Of a stretch of DNA of 64,000 bases, positions 40,753 to 50,618 are shown one piece after another. The position numbers were made by a program, and so were the translations under genes. The notes below the pieces were generated by a model, which did not search any database, was not told where the DNA came from, and saw only the letters and a program-made list of their open reading frames with translations. Origin of the DNA: Acidimicrobiaceae bacterium (lineage in GTDB: Bacteria; Actinomycetota; Acidimicrobiia; Acidimicrobiales; RAAP-2); NCBI GenBank assembly GCA_003132165.1, contig PKWW01000050.1, positions 11,612 through 75,611 on the forward strand. The letters are read 5' to 3'. Within the stretch, counting starts at the first letter, position 1. The number at the start of each line of letters is the position of its first letter.

Positions 40753-41706
40753 TTAGCGCGGCGCCAGCCCCTCGACGGCGTCCTTCAGTTCGACACCGAA
40801 GGGAATGACCGCGAGCGTCGGGATCTGGACGCCCGCCTCCACGTACTGCGTAACGTGGTCGCGGCACTTCTCGTAGGAACCGTGGATGATCAATTCGTCA
40901 CACACCGAGTCCGGGATGACCGAATTGGCGAGTTTGCGGTCCCCGGCGGCCCACGCGTCCCACATGGGCTGCAGCAGCTCGCCGCGTCCGAGCCAGCGGT
41001 GGAACTCGGCGTAGGTCGGGACCGTCAGGTACGACGAGATCATCCGGCGAGCGATGAAGCGTGCCGCATCGGCGTCTTCGGTGGGGATCACGAACAAACG
41101 AGCTGCGATGGTCTTTCCCTCGCCGACTTCGCCGATGCACTGGGCGACGTCAGTCGCGGCGAGCCAGTTCAGGATCGCTCCGTCGGCTTCCTTGCCCGCG
41201 AGGTGCAGCATCCCTGGTCGCAGTGCGCCGAGCAGGATCGGCGGACGTTCGAGTACCGGTCGTGAGAGCTTGAAGCCGTGAACCTCGAAGGTCTCGAAGA
41301 CCTCGTCGATCTTCTCGCCGGCGAGGGCCTTCTTCACGAAGCGCAGCATGTCACGCGTATGGGCGTAGGGCTTCTCGAACGCAATGCCGTTCCAGCGCTC
41401 GACGACGGGTTGGCTTGACGAGCCCAGCCCCATGATGAAGCGACCGCCGGCCACTTCGGCGAGCGCGGCGATGCTCATAGCCATCAGGCCCGGGCCTCTC
41501 GTGTACGCCGGCGTCACCGCGACACCGATGTTGAGCCGTGACTCCCACGCGGCGGCGAGCGTGAGCGGCGTGAAGCCGTCGGCGCCGTCGACTTCTGCGG
41601 ACCAGACGTCGGTGTAGCCGAGGTCGGCGAGCCGGTGGAACCAGTCCTTGTGCTCGGGGAGCGAGACGCCGTCGAAGGGGATGGTGATGCCGTAGCGGAA
41701 GGTCAT
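40753..41706 (-). CDS. LLM-class (luciferase-like, probably F420-dependent) oxidoreductase
   Basis: 317 aa; RLADLGYTDVWSAEVDGADGFTPL, GGRFIMGLGSSSQPVVERWNG. Confidence 0.9.
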   Translation of the reverse strand: MTFRYGITIPFDGVSLPEHKDWFHRLADLGYTDVWSAEVDGADGFTPLTLAAAWESRLNIGVAVTPAYTRGPGLMAMSIAALAEVAGGRFIMGLGSSSQPVVERWNGIAFEKPYAHTRDMLRFVKKALAGEKIDEVFETFEVHGFKLSRPVLERPPILLGALRPGMLHLAGKEADGAILNWLAATDVAQCIGEVGEGKTIAARLFVIPTEDADAARFIARRMISSYLTVPTYAEFHRWLGRGELLQPMWDAWAAGDRKLANSVIPDSVCDELIIHGSYEKCRDHVTQYVEAGVQIPTLAVIPFGVELKDAVEGLAPR

Positions 41707-41743
41707 CTGTTCAGTGTTCCAGAAATGAGGCGCTCCGTGCGAC

Positions 41744-42535
41744 TCAGTCGAGGTAGTCGCCGCTGGTCGCCTCGGGAACGGTGTAGCCGCGGCGTCCGAG
41801 ATCGTGCACCCAACGCTCGATCAACGTCTCGAGTACGGCGACGCGGGCGAAGTGCTTGTTCTCGGCGGCGATGAGGTCCCAGTGGGCGTGCCCGTGGTCG
41901 GTGGTGTCGATCATGCTGTTGATGCAGCGCACGTACGCGGACCGCTTCTCGCGGTTTCGCCAGTCGTCGGGCGTCAACTTCCACTGCTTCAAGGGATCAC
42001 CCTGGCGGTTGTTGAACCGGACGAGCTGCTCGTCGTCGGAGATCTGGAGCCAGAACTTGACGATGGTGACACCGTCGTTCACGAGCATCTTCTCGAAGGC
42101 CACGATCTCGTCCGCTGACAATTTGGCGGCGTCGTCGTCAATATTTCCCTCGACCCGCTCGACGAGCAATCGTCCGTACCAGGACCGGTCGTAGACAGTC
42201 ATCTCGCCACGACCGGGCATCGATTCCTGGAAGCGCCAGAGGAAGTGGTGGCGTAGTTCCTCTTCGGTGGGCGGGCCAATGGGTACGACCCGGACGTGGC
42301 GGGGGTCGAGTCCGCTGGTGAGACGGCGAATCGCGCCACCCTTGCCGGCGGCGTCGATTCCTTCGAAGAGCACGAGCAAACCGGGCCCGACGACCTTGGG
42401 CTCGAGCAGTCCCGCCGTGAAGAGACGTAACTGGCTGAGGCGGAGCTGGGCTGCCGCGACGCGAGTCTCGGACTGCTCGTGGCTCAGCGTCTGGTGCAGA
42501 TCGAGATCATCGAGTCGGGAGGACATTGTTTTCAC
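41744..42535 (-). CDS. ppk2: Polyphosphate kinase 2 family protein
   Basis: FEGIDAAGKGGAIRRLT (Walker A), YDRSWYGRLLVERVEG (Walker B), W-R-NREKR lid. Confidence 0.93.
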   Translation of the reverse strand: MKTMSSRLDDLDLHQTLSHEQSETRVAAAQLRLSQLRLFTAGLLEPKVVGPGLLVLFEGIDAAGKGGAIRRLTSGLDPRHVRVVPIGPPTEEELRHHFLWRFQESMPGRGEMTVYDRSWYGRLLVERVEGNIDDDAAKLSADEIVAFEKMLVNDGVTIVKFWLQISDDEQLVRFNNRQGDPLKQWKLTPDDWRNREKRSAYVRCINSMIDTTDHGHAHWDLIAAENKHFARVAVLETLIERWVHDLGRRGYTVPEATSGDYLD

Positions 42536-42580
42536 CGTAGCGGACCGCGCCCACGTCGTGACTCACCCGCCGGTTGCTCG

Positions 42581-42790
42581 CTACTTGCTGGTTCGCCACC
42601 GCTCAAGGGCGATCAGGGTCCACACCGCCTCGACGGCACCGAAGGGCCAGGCGCCGCTCGCGAACCCGTACACGCTCGACAACACACAGCCCAGGGCGAA
42701 ACCTGCGACGAAGTGCCGGCCCCGCGACTCCAGGGCGTACATCAGCATCATGAAACTCACGGCGATCACGCCGAAGAGCGTGACGCTCAC
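42581..42790 (-). CDS. Small two-TM membrane protein
   Basis: 69 aa; MSVTLFGVIAVSFMMLMYALESRGRHFVAGFALGCVLSSVYGFASG. Confidence 0.6.
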   Translation of the reverse strand: MSVTLFGVIAVSFMMLMYALESRGRHFVAGFALGCVLSSVYGFASGAWPFGAVEAVWTLIALERWRTSK

Positions 42791-42810
42791 GATTGGCCGC
42801 GCGACACGGC

Positions 42811-45066
42811 TCAGCGCTTGTGGCGCGGGCGCTGGGACGGGCGGCGTTCACGAATCCACGAGTAGACGAGGAAGAGACCGCCGAGCAGTCCCGCGAGCAT
42901 CGCGAGCTCTTCGTGGGGCGGCAGGAACTTGAAGGTCACGGTGGACGTACCCGCAGGCACTGAAACGCTCTGATACGCGTGGTCGGACTCGTTGATGGTA
43001 ACAGTCTTACCGTTCACCGACGCGTGCCACCCGGCCATGAAGAGTTCGCTGCGTATGAGAGTCGAGCCACCCGAGGGGCAGTTGACCGTGGCGCTGTTGT
43101 CGCCGGTGCTCGTCACCGTGCACGACGGGGACTTCGCGGAGAAGAACGGCCGTGTGGTGGGCATCTGGTAGATGACCACGATCGAGTCCTCGTACACCTG
43201 CTTCACGCCGACTTTGGCCAGTTCCGGTAGTAGCGCGAGCGAGTTCGGCGCGACCAGGTACTTGACCGACGCGTCTTCGTAGGCGCTGAGGTGGGTGACG
43301 ACCTCCTGCTCCTGCGCGTAGATTCCCGTCACGCCGCCGTGGATCACAAACTGGTTGAGCGGCGTTTTTCCAGGGAAGAGTTGCGTGTTGATCAGGTTGC
43401 CGAAGGTCTTCGGGAAGGGGAGATCGACCGCGGCGAGTGAGTTTATGTCAAACTCGGAGCCCCAGTTCGCGCTCAGGATCCCGAGGTCGAGGAAACGTTC
43501 TTCGCCCAAGTGGGCCTGCAGGAACTGAATTGGGGTCATGTCGACATTGATCTGCTTCGCGGCGCCGCCAGTCGGGACTTGGAACATCACCAGGGATTCA
43601 CCGCAGATGAGGATCGTGATGAGCAGCGGCGTGACCTTCTTCATCGAGAAGCGTCCGAGGACCAGCAGCGCCGCCACGGCGATGAACGGAATGGTGTCGA
43701 GGACGTCGAAGACGAGCTGGGTTTTGTGGGAGTGGGTGACGCCGACGTTCCACGAATGGGCCTCGAGTGCGGCCCAGATCAAGAGAACGAGCGACACCAG
43801 GGTCGCGGTGGTGAAGAGTCGCTTCGCGCGCCGCTCGCTCGCAAAGTCCATGATGCCGAACATCGCGAGGATGATCAGCGCCAGTTCGCAGCTCGGCATG
43901 ATGTAGCGCGAGAGCACGGCGCTCTCGGCGAGCGGCAAGATGTTCCACGCCTGGCGAATGTGTTCGATGTTGAAGATGCTGAGTGTGCCAATCAGCGCAT
44001 AGGCGCCGAGGAAGATGCGAAGCGGGCGATGACGCGATCCGAACAGGCCGAGAAGGGCCAGCGCGACGACGCTGACGGTGAAGTAGCCGCCGATACCGCC
44101 CCAGACATTCCCGGCGTTGGCGTTGGCGAAGATGGTCCCGAAGACGTAGGGATCGACGAACATCGACGCGCCGTGCAGGTTGAGTTGCGATGCACTGTAA
44201 CCACCGGCGGCGTGCGTGCCGATGTCCGCGACCTTCATGAAGTCGTAGAAGGGGACCAGTATCGGCAGCGAAAGCACTCCGCCGACGACGCCGGCGAGGC
44301 CCAAACGACGAGCGGCGATGAGGCGGATCGACTTGTCCAGGGAGAAGAACCGAACGATAGCCCAGCCGGCGCAGAACAAACCGTCGAAGTAGGCGGTCTC
44401 AGGGAATCCTGCATAGAGCGACAGCGCGAGCGCGATTGCCGCGACGTACCAGCCCTTCTTCGAACTGGTGAGCTTCGCATTGTCGAAGATGATCTCGATC
44501 CCCAGGATGAGCATCGGCATGAACGCAACGGGGTTCAAGACCGCATTACCGAGCCACGAGAACGTCCCATTCAGGGCGAAGAGCACACCGGCGCCGGTCG
44601 CAAAGATGAGGGGAATCGAAAGGCGGCGGGCGAGGAAGTAGGTGGACACGCCGGCAATGATCTCGAGCGACATGTGGAACCAGAGCAAGCCGCTCGGTAG
44701 CGCAAAGAACAGCGTCAGGGGAAAGAGCGCCGCCGATTGCATCTCGCCGGCCAGTGGCTGGCCGATTCCCTCGAAGTAGTTCCACCAGGGGAGGTGTCCG
44801 TGGAGGAGGTCCATCGCCGAGAGGTGTCCGAGCGATTGGGTGATGTAGCCGACGTTGGGGTCGATGGCTGGGCGACCGCACGTGACGTTGCAGAGGATTC
44901 GCGAAATCTGCGCCGTCCACGAGATTGGATCGATGTTCGCCATGCCGACCAGGAACAGGATGTTCCCGAGGAGCACGGACAGCACCACCACCAGCACCGG
45001 TGTGGTCGACGGGGGAAGGTTCCGGTAGCGGGTGCTTATCCTCGCCCAAGCGCTCTTCACCGTCAC
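42811..45066 (-). CDS. YfhO-family membrane protein
   Basis: 751 aa, about 12 TM; C-terminal LFMAGWHASVNGKTVTINESDHAYQSVSVPAGTSTVTFKFLPP typical of the family. Confidence 0.85.
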   Translation of the reverse strand: MTVKSAWARISTRYRNLPPSTTPVLVVVLSVLLGNILFLVGMANIDPISWTAQISRILCNVTCGRPAIDPNVGYITQSLGHLSAMDLLHGHLPWWNYFEGIGQPLAGEMQSAALFPLTLFFALPSGLLWFHMSLEIIAGVSTYFLARRLSIPLIFATGAGVLFALNGTFSWLGNAVLNPVAFMPMLILGIEIIFDNAKLTSSKKGWYVAAIALALSLYAGFPETAYFDGLFCAGWAIVRFFSLDKSIRLIAARRLGLAGVVGGVLSLPILVPFYDFMKVADIGTHAAGGYSASQLNLHGASMFVDPYVFGTIFANANAGNVWGGIGGYFTVSVVALALLGLFGSRHRPLRIFLGAYALIGTLSIFNIEHIRQAWNILPLAESAVLSRYIMPSCELALIILAMFGIMDFASERRAKRLFTTATLVSLVLLIWAALEAHSWNVGVTHSHKTQLVFDVLDTIPFIAVAALLVLGRFSMKKVTPLLITILICGESLVMFQVPTGGAAKQINVDMTPIQFLQAHLGEERFLDLGILSANWGSEFDINSLAAVDLPFPKTFGNLINTQLFPGKTPLNQFVIHGGVTGIYAQEQEVVTHLSAYEDASVKYLVAPNSLALLPELAKVGVKQVYEDSIVVIYQMPTTRPFFSAKSPSCTVTSTGDNSATVNCPSGGSTLIRSELFMAGWHASVNGKTVTINESDHAYQSVSVPAGTSTVTFKFLPPHEELAMLAGLLGGLFLVYSWIRERRPSQRPRHKR

Positions 45067-45103
45067 AGGCTACAAGAGGCTGCGACGCCTCCTCGTCCTT
45101 TAC

Positions 45104-46810
45104 CTAGTCCCATAGGTTGCGGTAGCACATGGTTTCTCCAAGCAGTATGAGCGATTCGGGGAAGTACGGGTCCTTGAACGTCCCAAAGATGTCCCAGCGC
45201 TGAATGAAACGGTTCCGGTCGTCCAATGGGTCGAGCGTTCCCCTGGAGGAACTGACGTGGTGGACGAGTTGGACGCCGGGGACATAGACCACGTGGCGAC
45301 CGTCGGTCTGGCTGCGTAGGCAAATGTCGACGTCGTTCATGGTCACTTTCAGATGTTCGTCCATGCCACCGAGTGACTGCCACAATTCGCGACGGACCAT
45401 CTGCACGGCACCGGTCACCGCGGCGACGTCGCGCGTGGCGACGCTGAACTCGTCGGCGTGGGGGTAATTGGAGTCGGTGCGCAGGTGCTGGGGATACGGG
45501 GAGATGACGATGCTCTCGTGCTCGCCGTGGCCGAACTGGTCCTTGAGGCAAGCCCCGACGATGCTCACGTCGTCAAGCGACGCAATCGACACCATCTGTT
45601 CCAGCCAGTCCGGTGTCTGAAGGACGGTATCGTTGTTCAAGGTCACGATGTACTCGGCGTTCGAGTGGTTCACGCCGCGGTTCACGATGTGGGCGTAATT
45701 GAACGGGCCCGGACAGGGGACGACGCGATATCTGGTGGTCGCGAAGAAGTCGAGTGTCGCCGGGTCCTTGGAGTCATTATCCAGAATGACGATGTCGTAG
45801 TTCGAATACGTGGTCCGGGTCTCGATGGCGTCGATACATTGACGCATCAGGTCGACGCGGTCGCGGGTGGGGATGATGATGTCGATGCTCGGCGCGGGCG
45901 TCGGAGTGTCGATCCTCCATTGCACTGAAGGGCCGAAATCGCCCGGCGACACGGTGCCGTGCCACCCGCGACGCGCGAACGCCCGCTCGACCGCACGTTG
46001 GGCCCCCGCACTCGTGTGCGATTGCTCGAACGCGACGTCGGGTCGACCGCAGGGCAGCACCGCGGGCACGTGGTGGAAGCGTCCCCCGCTCTCCTTGAGA
46101 CGAAGGTACGCGTCGTGTTCGAAGGCCCATCCGGCCTCGGCATCGAATCCGCCGAGGGCGCGCAGAACGGCGACGCTCAAGAGTGCGGGGCGTCCGACGC
46201 AGTTGTAGCTCAACAGTGTGTGCGGTCCCACGGCGGCACTCTTCAAGATCGGCCGCGCGGGGTCCGGTCCGGCCTCGTCGGCGAACACCACGTCATCGTC
46301 GGCGCCCGCAGCCCGAAGCAGTGCGTGCGCGGTGGTGCGCCGTTCGATTTCGGTTGTCGAGTGATCCACCAGCAGCAGCCAGATCGCGTCGGAGCGATTG
46401 ATGGTGGCGTTCAGAGTTTCAATCATTGTTACCGAAGAGTCAACGGTCTCGTCGAGCGCGAACACGACGACGGTCTCGGGCGTCGATGACGAGACGTCCG
46501 AGACGTCCACCAACTCAACGAGACCGGGACGGTAGTTGAACGGGAAGTAATCGGGCCGCACTTTCGGTCTTTCGTCCTTGACTCGTCGGGTACCTCGAAA
46601 CGACCGGACGATCTGGAGGAGGGGCCGACCGAGCACGCGTGCGACCTTGTAGCGAACCGTGTCCTCGCCGAGCATCCGCCCGAGGACACGTTGGAGCACG
46701 TTGCCCGACGCGGTGTGGATGCTGGCGTGAAATTTCGCCCATCGTCGCCTGATGTCGCGAAGAGTCAGCTCGGGTGTATCGTCGGAGTCAAAACGTGGAA
46801 AACCTGACAC
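45104..46810 (-). CDS. Glycosyltransferase family 2 (two-domain)
   Basis: 568 aa; SIDIIIPTRDRVDLMRQCIDAIETRT, YIVTLNNDTVLQTPDWLEQMVS, MNDVDICLRS. Confidence 0.9.
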   Translation of the reverse strand: MSGFPRFDSDDTPELTLRDIRRRWAKFHASIHTASGNVLQRVLGRMLGEDTVRYKVARVLGRPLLQIVRSFRGTRRVKDERPKVRPDYFPFNYRPGLVELVDVSDVSSSTPETVVVFALDETVDSSVTMIETLNATINRSDAIWLLLVDHSTTEIERRTTAHALLRAAGADDDVVFADEAGPDPARPILKSAAVGPHTLLSYNCVGRPALLSVAVLRALGGFDAEAGWAFEHDAYLRLKESGGRFHHVPAVLPCGRPDVAFEQSHTSAGAQRAVERAFARRGWHGTVSPGDFGPSVQWRIDTPTPAPSIDIIIPTRDRVDLMRQCIDAIETRTTYSNYDIVILDNDSKDPATLDFFATTRYRVVPCPGPFNYAHIVNRGVNHSNAEYIVTLNNDTVLQTPDWLEQMVSIASLDDVSIVGACLKDQFGHGEHESIVISPYPQHLRTDSNYPHADEFSVATRDVAAVTGAVQMVRRELWQSLGGMDEHLKVTMNDVDICLRSQTDGRHVVYVPGVQLVHHVSSSRGTLDPLDDRNRFIQRWDIFGTFKDPYFPESLILLGETMCYRNLWD

Positions 46811-47034
46811 GTGAGTTCTTTCATTTGTCTGGTCCCAATATCTACAACCACCAGAGTCCCCGCAAATTTAGTTGAGCGATTGTCGTGGCCCCGATGGCAG
46901 GCCGGGACGCCTGAAGTTTCAAGGGAATTCCGAGAATTTGTCGCCCGTAAGGATTCTTCGCCCACTGATTACGGCGACGTGACGTTCGACCCGCCGGATT
47001 CGTTTGCGGTTCTCGCGAGTGCAACTATGGAGCC

Positions 47035-48012
47035 ATGGGAACATTTCGGTCGTTTCGATGGGTTGGTGTGGTTGCATTGTTCGCCTCAGTATTCGTCGGC
47101 GGTGCCGGTGTCACGACGCAAGTCGCGAACGCGGCGACGGTGCCGGTGTGTACTACGCAGCATTTCGTGGGTTCGAGCACGTTGAGTACGCGCCCGGGCG
47201 GCACGACCGTCCGGCTCGTTCTCACGAGCAAGTATTTTCCGACGTGCTCGTGGTCGAACCTGACCGCATTCCAATTTCTTACCGCGGGCGGGTTGGGCAT
47301 AGGCACGCCGATTTCGTACGTCGCACCGACGCCGACAGTGACCCTCCCGCCGACACCGTGGACGGTTGGTGACACCTTTCAAATCATCCAGAACCTCACG
47401 ACTGAGGAGGGGGTGCAGTGCACGCAGAAGGTCGCCGCCTACGTCGCGGTCGCCGGTCCCTCGGGCGGTACGCTGCGCATCAAGCTCCCCCAAACGGTCG
47501 GGGTGTGCGTGAGCGGTTCGACGCGATGGACCAGCCTCCAGTCGCTGTCATTCCCCAGGTCGTCGCGCTGTGTCGCGTCCGCCTTGAAGATCTCGCTCGG
47601 CCAATCCAACGGTACCGCGGGGACCATCTACTACCCACTGGTGTTCGCCAACATAAGTTCGAAGGCATGCACCATCTCGGGCGTGCCGAGCGTGCAGCCG
47701 ACGACCGGCGCGTTACCGGGCGTGGCGCACATCTTGATCGGGCCCAGGTCGGCGGCGACCAACTACAGCGCCGCCGGTTACGGCGATGCGATTCGTCTCG
47801 CACCCGGGGCCAGTGCAAGCGCCGCGCTCGGCGTTACCGACACCGGAAACTTCACACCATCGGCCTGCGTGGCGAAGAAGTTCGAGAGTCTGAGTGTAGG
47901 ACTGGCGGGTATTGGCGAGTACTGGCTTGGGCTGTCGTCGACGACCTGCACGAAGCGGGTTAGTACCAATGTGAGGGGAGTGGTCCCCACCGCAAACGGG
48001 CTTGCGCCGTAA
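47035..48012 (+). CDS. Secreted DUF4232-like protein
   Basis: Signal peptide VGVVALFASVFVGGAGVTTQVANAA; C-terminal region with paired Cys (CTISGVPSVQPTTG). Confidence 0.65.
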   Translation: MGTFRSFRWVGVVALFASVFVGGAGVTTQVANAATVPVCTTQHFVGSSTLSTRPGGTTVRLVLTSKYFPTCSWSNLTAFQFLTAGGLGIGTPISYVAPTPTVTLPPTPWTVGDTFQIIQNLTTEEGVQCTQKVAAYVAVAGPSGGTLRIKLPQTVGVCVSGSTRWTSLQSLSFPRSSRCVASALKISLGQSNGTAGTIYYPLVFANISSKACTISGVPSVQPTTGALPGVAHILIGPRSAATNYSAAGYGDAIRLAPGASASAALGVTDTGNFTPSACVAKKFESLSVGLAGIGEYWLGLSSTTCTKRVSTNVRGVVPTANGLAP

Positions 48013-48033
48013 CGAAGCGAACGAAAAGTCAGT

Positions 48034-48050
48034 CGATCCCGAGGGGATCG
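48034..48050. terminator. Hairpin CGATCCC-GAG-GGGATCG
   Basis: Perfect 7-bp stem, 3-nt loop, 21 nt after the preceding stop codon; no T-tract. Confidence 0.45.
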
Positions 48051-48141
48051 TGCAGTGACCGAGCGGTGCTGCGCCACCATGTTACATTTCGACTCTCGTT
48101 ATTTATTTGTTGAAGGTGATACCCACAAGAAAGAGGTAGTC

Positions 48142-49602
48142 GTGTCTGACGCCCTAAAGACCCCCGATGCCGGCGCGCCGGACAACTCACTTCGTTCGGG
48201 GGTCCTCGGTCTCTTCGACTCGATGATCATGGGTGTGGCGGGATCCGCACCCGCGTACTCCATAGGCGCGACGACGACTGCGCTCTTTGGCGCCGTGCTC
48301 TTCGGCGGCCCCGCCGCTCTCCTCTACTGCGGCTTCTTCATGTTCGGTATCGTCTTCGCCTTCAAGTACCTCAGTCGGGATGACTCGCACGCGGGTGCCG
48401 CCTATTCGTGGGTGCGTCGCGCCCTGCATCCGGTGCTCGGTTACCTTTCGGGCTGGGCACTCGTCGTCTCGGCGCTGATCTTCATGGTCATCGCGACCTT
48501 CCCCGCCGGGTCGAACCTTTTGAGCCTCTTCTCGACGTCGGCGGCGTCGAACAAAACCCTTATCACCATCTTCGGTACGGTGTTCTTCCTCTTGATGGTC
48601 AGCGCCGTCGCCGCGGGCGTGACCGTGACCGTGAAGGTACAGATCGTCATGTCGTGTATCGAGGTGTTCCTCCTGATGCTCTTCGCGGCCCTCGCCATCT
48701 TCCACGCGCACCACGTCAAGGCCTTCTCGTGGCACTGGTTCTCGCCATCTGTCTTTCACGCGCACGGATCGGCCGGCTTCGTTGCCGGGGCCCTGCTCGC
48801 GGCTTTCTACTACTGGGGTTGGGACGTCACCGCGAATCTGAACGAAGAGACCAAGAACGCCAGAAAGACATCGGGCACGGGTGGACTGCTCGGCACCATT
48901 TGCGTGTTCCTGCTCTTCGAGGTCTTCACCGTCGCCACCAATCTGGTGCTCACGCCAGCGCAACTGACGAACACCAAGAATGCGGCGGACATCCTGGCAA
49001 TTCTCGGTCAGGCCGTCTGGCACGGAACCGGGGGCAAGCTGATCGTGCTCGCAGTGCTCTTGTCCACTGTTGCGACCCTGGAGACAACGCTGATCCAAGT
49101 GACGCGAACGTTGTTCACCATGGGACGCGACAACACACTGCCCAAAGCACTGGGCAAGGTGCACCAGATCCGAAAGACACCCCTGGTGGCGACGGGCGTC
49201 GTGACCGTCGTGTCGGTGCTGTTGTTCGTGGGCAGCCAGTACGTCGGGTCGATCTCGACCATCCTCAATGACGGTTTCGCCGCAATCGGCCTGCAGATCT
49301 GCATCTACTACGGGCTTGCCGGCCTTGCCGTAGTGGTCCTCTACCGTCGTCATCTCTTCAAGTCGGTGGGCAATTTCATCTTCATGGGACTATGGCCACT
49401 GCTCGGTGCGATCTTCATGGGCTACGTCTTCGTTGAGGTGATCCCCACCTTGAACAGCACGACACTGACGGTTGGTCTCGGCGCCATGGCGCTCGGGCTC
49501 ATCCCCATGACGTACTACTGGATCAAGGGCAATCCCTACTTCGACACGCCCACGAAAGAGGACCGCCACGCGGTCATCGTGGAGTTGGAGCAGAACCTGT
49601 AG
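48142..49602 (+). CDS. APC-family amino acid permease
   Basis: GTG 48142; 12+ TM; GLFDSMIMGVAGSAPAYSIGAT, ETTLIQVTRTLFTMGRDNTLP. Confidence 0.9.
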   Translation: MSDALKTPDAGAPDNSLRSGVLGLFDSMIMGVAGSAPAYSIGATTTALFGAVLFGGPAALLYCGFFMFGIVFAFKYLSRDDSHAGAAYSWVRRALHPVLGYLSGWALVVSALIFMVIATFPAGSNLLSLFSTSAASNKTLITIFGTVFFLLMVSAVAAGVTVTVKVQIVMSCIEVFLLMLFAALAIFHAHHVKAFSWHWFSPSVFHAHGSAGFVAGALLAAFYYWGWDVTANLNEETKNARKTSGTGGLLGTICVFLLFEVFTVATNLVLTPAQLTNTKNAADILAILGQAVWHGTGGKLIVLAVLLSTVATLETTLIQVTRTLFTMGRDNTLPKALGKVHQIRKTPLVATGVVTVVSVLLFVGSQYVGSISTILNDGFAAIGLQICIYYGLAGLAVVVLYRRHLFKSVGNFIFMGLWPLLGAIFMGYVFVEVIPTLNSTTLTVGLGAMALGLIPMTYYWIKGNPYFDTPTKEDRHAVIVELEQNL

Positions 49603-49712
49603 GACGCCCGGTTTCGCTTGACCCCATTGTCCATTTGGGGCCTGGTACCTCTGTTCGCCGCCCGGGCGACGGGTGGAACTAGGTTCGAAGTATCCACCAA
49701 GAGGAGACTCGA

Positions 49713-50594
49713 ATGGAACAAGACATCGTGGTCGAGGGCCAAGCGCCGGACGAGGTGTCGCCTGAAGTCACGCCGAGCGGCGCGAAGAGGTTCATCGTCC
49801 TCGCGGGCGTGCTCGCTCTCGTCGTGGGTGCGCTCGCCGTGGGCCTGTCCTCGTCGAGTTCCTTGGCGAACGCCGCATCCATCGTGCGCGCAGCGCTGGT
49901 GTCGAGCATCGGTGACAAGACGGTCGCCTTCACTTTGGACGAGCAGATCAGCGGCGCCGTGAGCGTCGACGTGACCGGCAACGGCGCCTGCGACTTCTCG
50001 TCGGGGGATTGCAACATGACGATGAACTACGGTGGTCAATTCGCCTCGATCGGTCAAGCGACGGCGATCTTCGCCAACGGGACCGCGTACATCTCCTTCT
50101 CCGGCGCGCTCGCCGCGCAGATGCCGACCCAGTGGGTCTCGCTTCCCCTGAACGTGAAATCAATCAATCAGTCGAGTGCACTCGGATCCTCGGAGAATCC
50201 GCTCGCGGGCCTGGCGGAGTTGGCCCAGAAGGGTGATCAGGTCACCGATGACGGCCTGGTGAACGGGGGCGGGACATCGCTGCACGAGTACACCGTCGCC
50301 GTGAGTGCGTCAGCGGCGCAGAGCCAAGCGTCCACCGCATTGAAGAATCTGCCTTCGTGGTTGTCCCGGACCGCATCGACGAGCTCGCTCGGCGGTGCCA
50401 CTATGCAGGTCTACATTGACAACGCGGGACAACTCGCCCGGATTGTCGCTCACGTGTCGGCCAGCGCGGCCGGAAAGAGCCTTGGTGTCGTCGAGACCGA
50501 GGTCATGACCGGCTACGGCGCACCCGTGTCGGTGACGGTTCCCTCATCCGATCAGGTGACGCCGGTAGCGAATTTGCTGAACGGCCTCACCTAG
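49713..50594 (+). CDS. Membrane-anchored LppX/LprAFG-like secreted protein
   Basis: N-terminal TM KRFIVLAGVLALVVGALAVGLS; beta-rich region with GDQVTDDGLVNGGGTSLHEYTV; no lipobox seen. Confidence 0.55.
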   Translation: MEQDIVVEGQAPDEVSPEVTPSGAKRFIVLAGVLALVVGALAVGLSSSSSLANAASIVRAALVSSIGDKTVAFTLDEQISGAVSVDVTGNGACDFSSGDCNMTMNYGGQFASIGQATAIFANGTAYISFSGALAAQMPTQWVSLPLNVKSINQSSALGSSENPLAGLAELAQKGDQVTDDGLVNGGGTSLHEYTVAVSASAAQSQASTALKNLPSWLSRTASTSSLGGATMQVYIDNAGQLARIVAHVSASAAGKSLGVVETEVMTGYGAPVSVTVPSSDQVTPVANLLNGLT

Positions 50595-50618
50595 AAGTCA
50601 CCCTGGGCTCTGATCGAT

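Noticed and set aside
43510-44700. 396-aa plus-strand ORF inside the YfhO-family gene
   Set aside because: Highly charged composition typical of antisense frames; the opposite strand encodes a convincing membrane protein.
48187-49353. 388-aa minus-strand ORF inside the APC permease
   Set aside because: Antisense frame of a hydrophobic transporter, charged/His-rich shadow.
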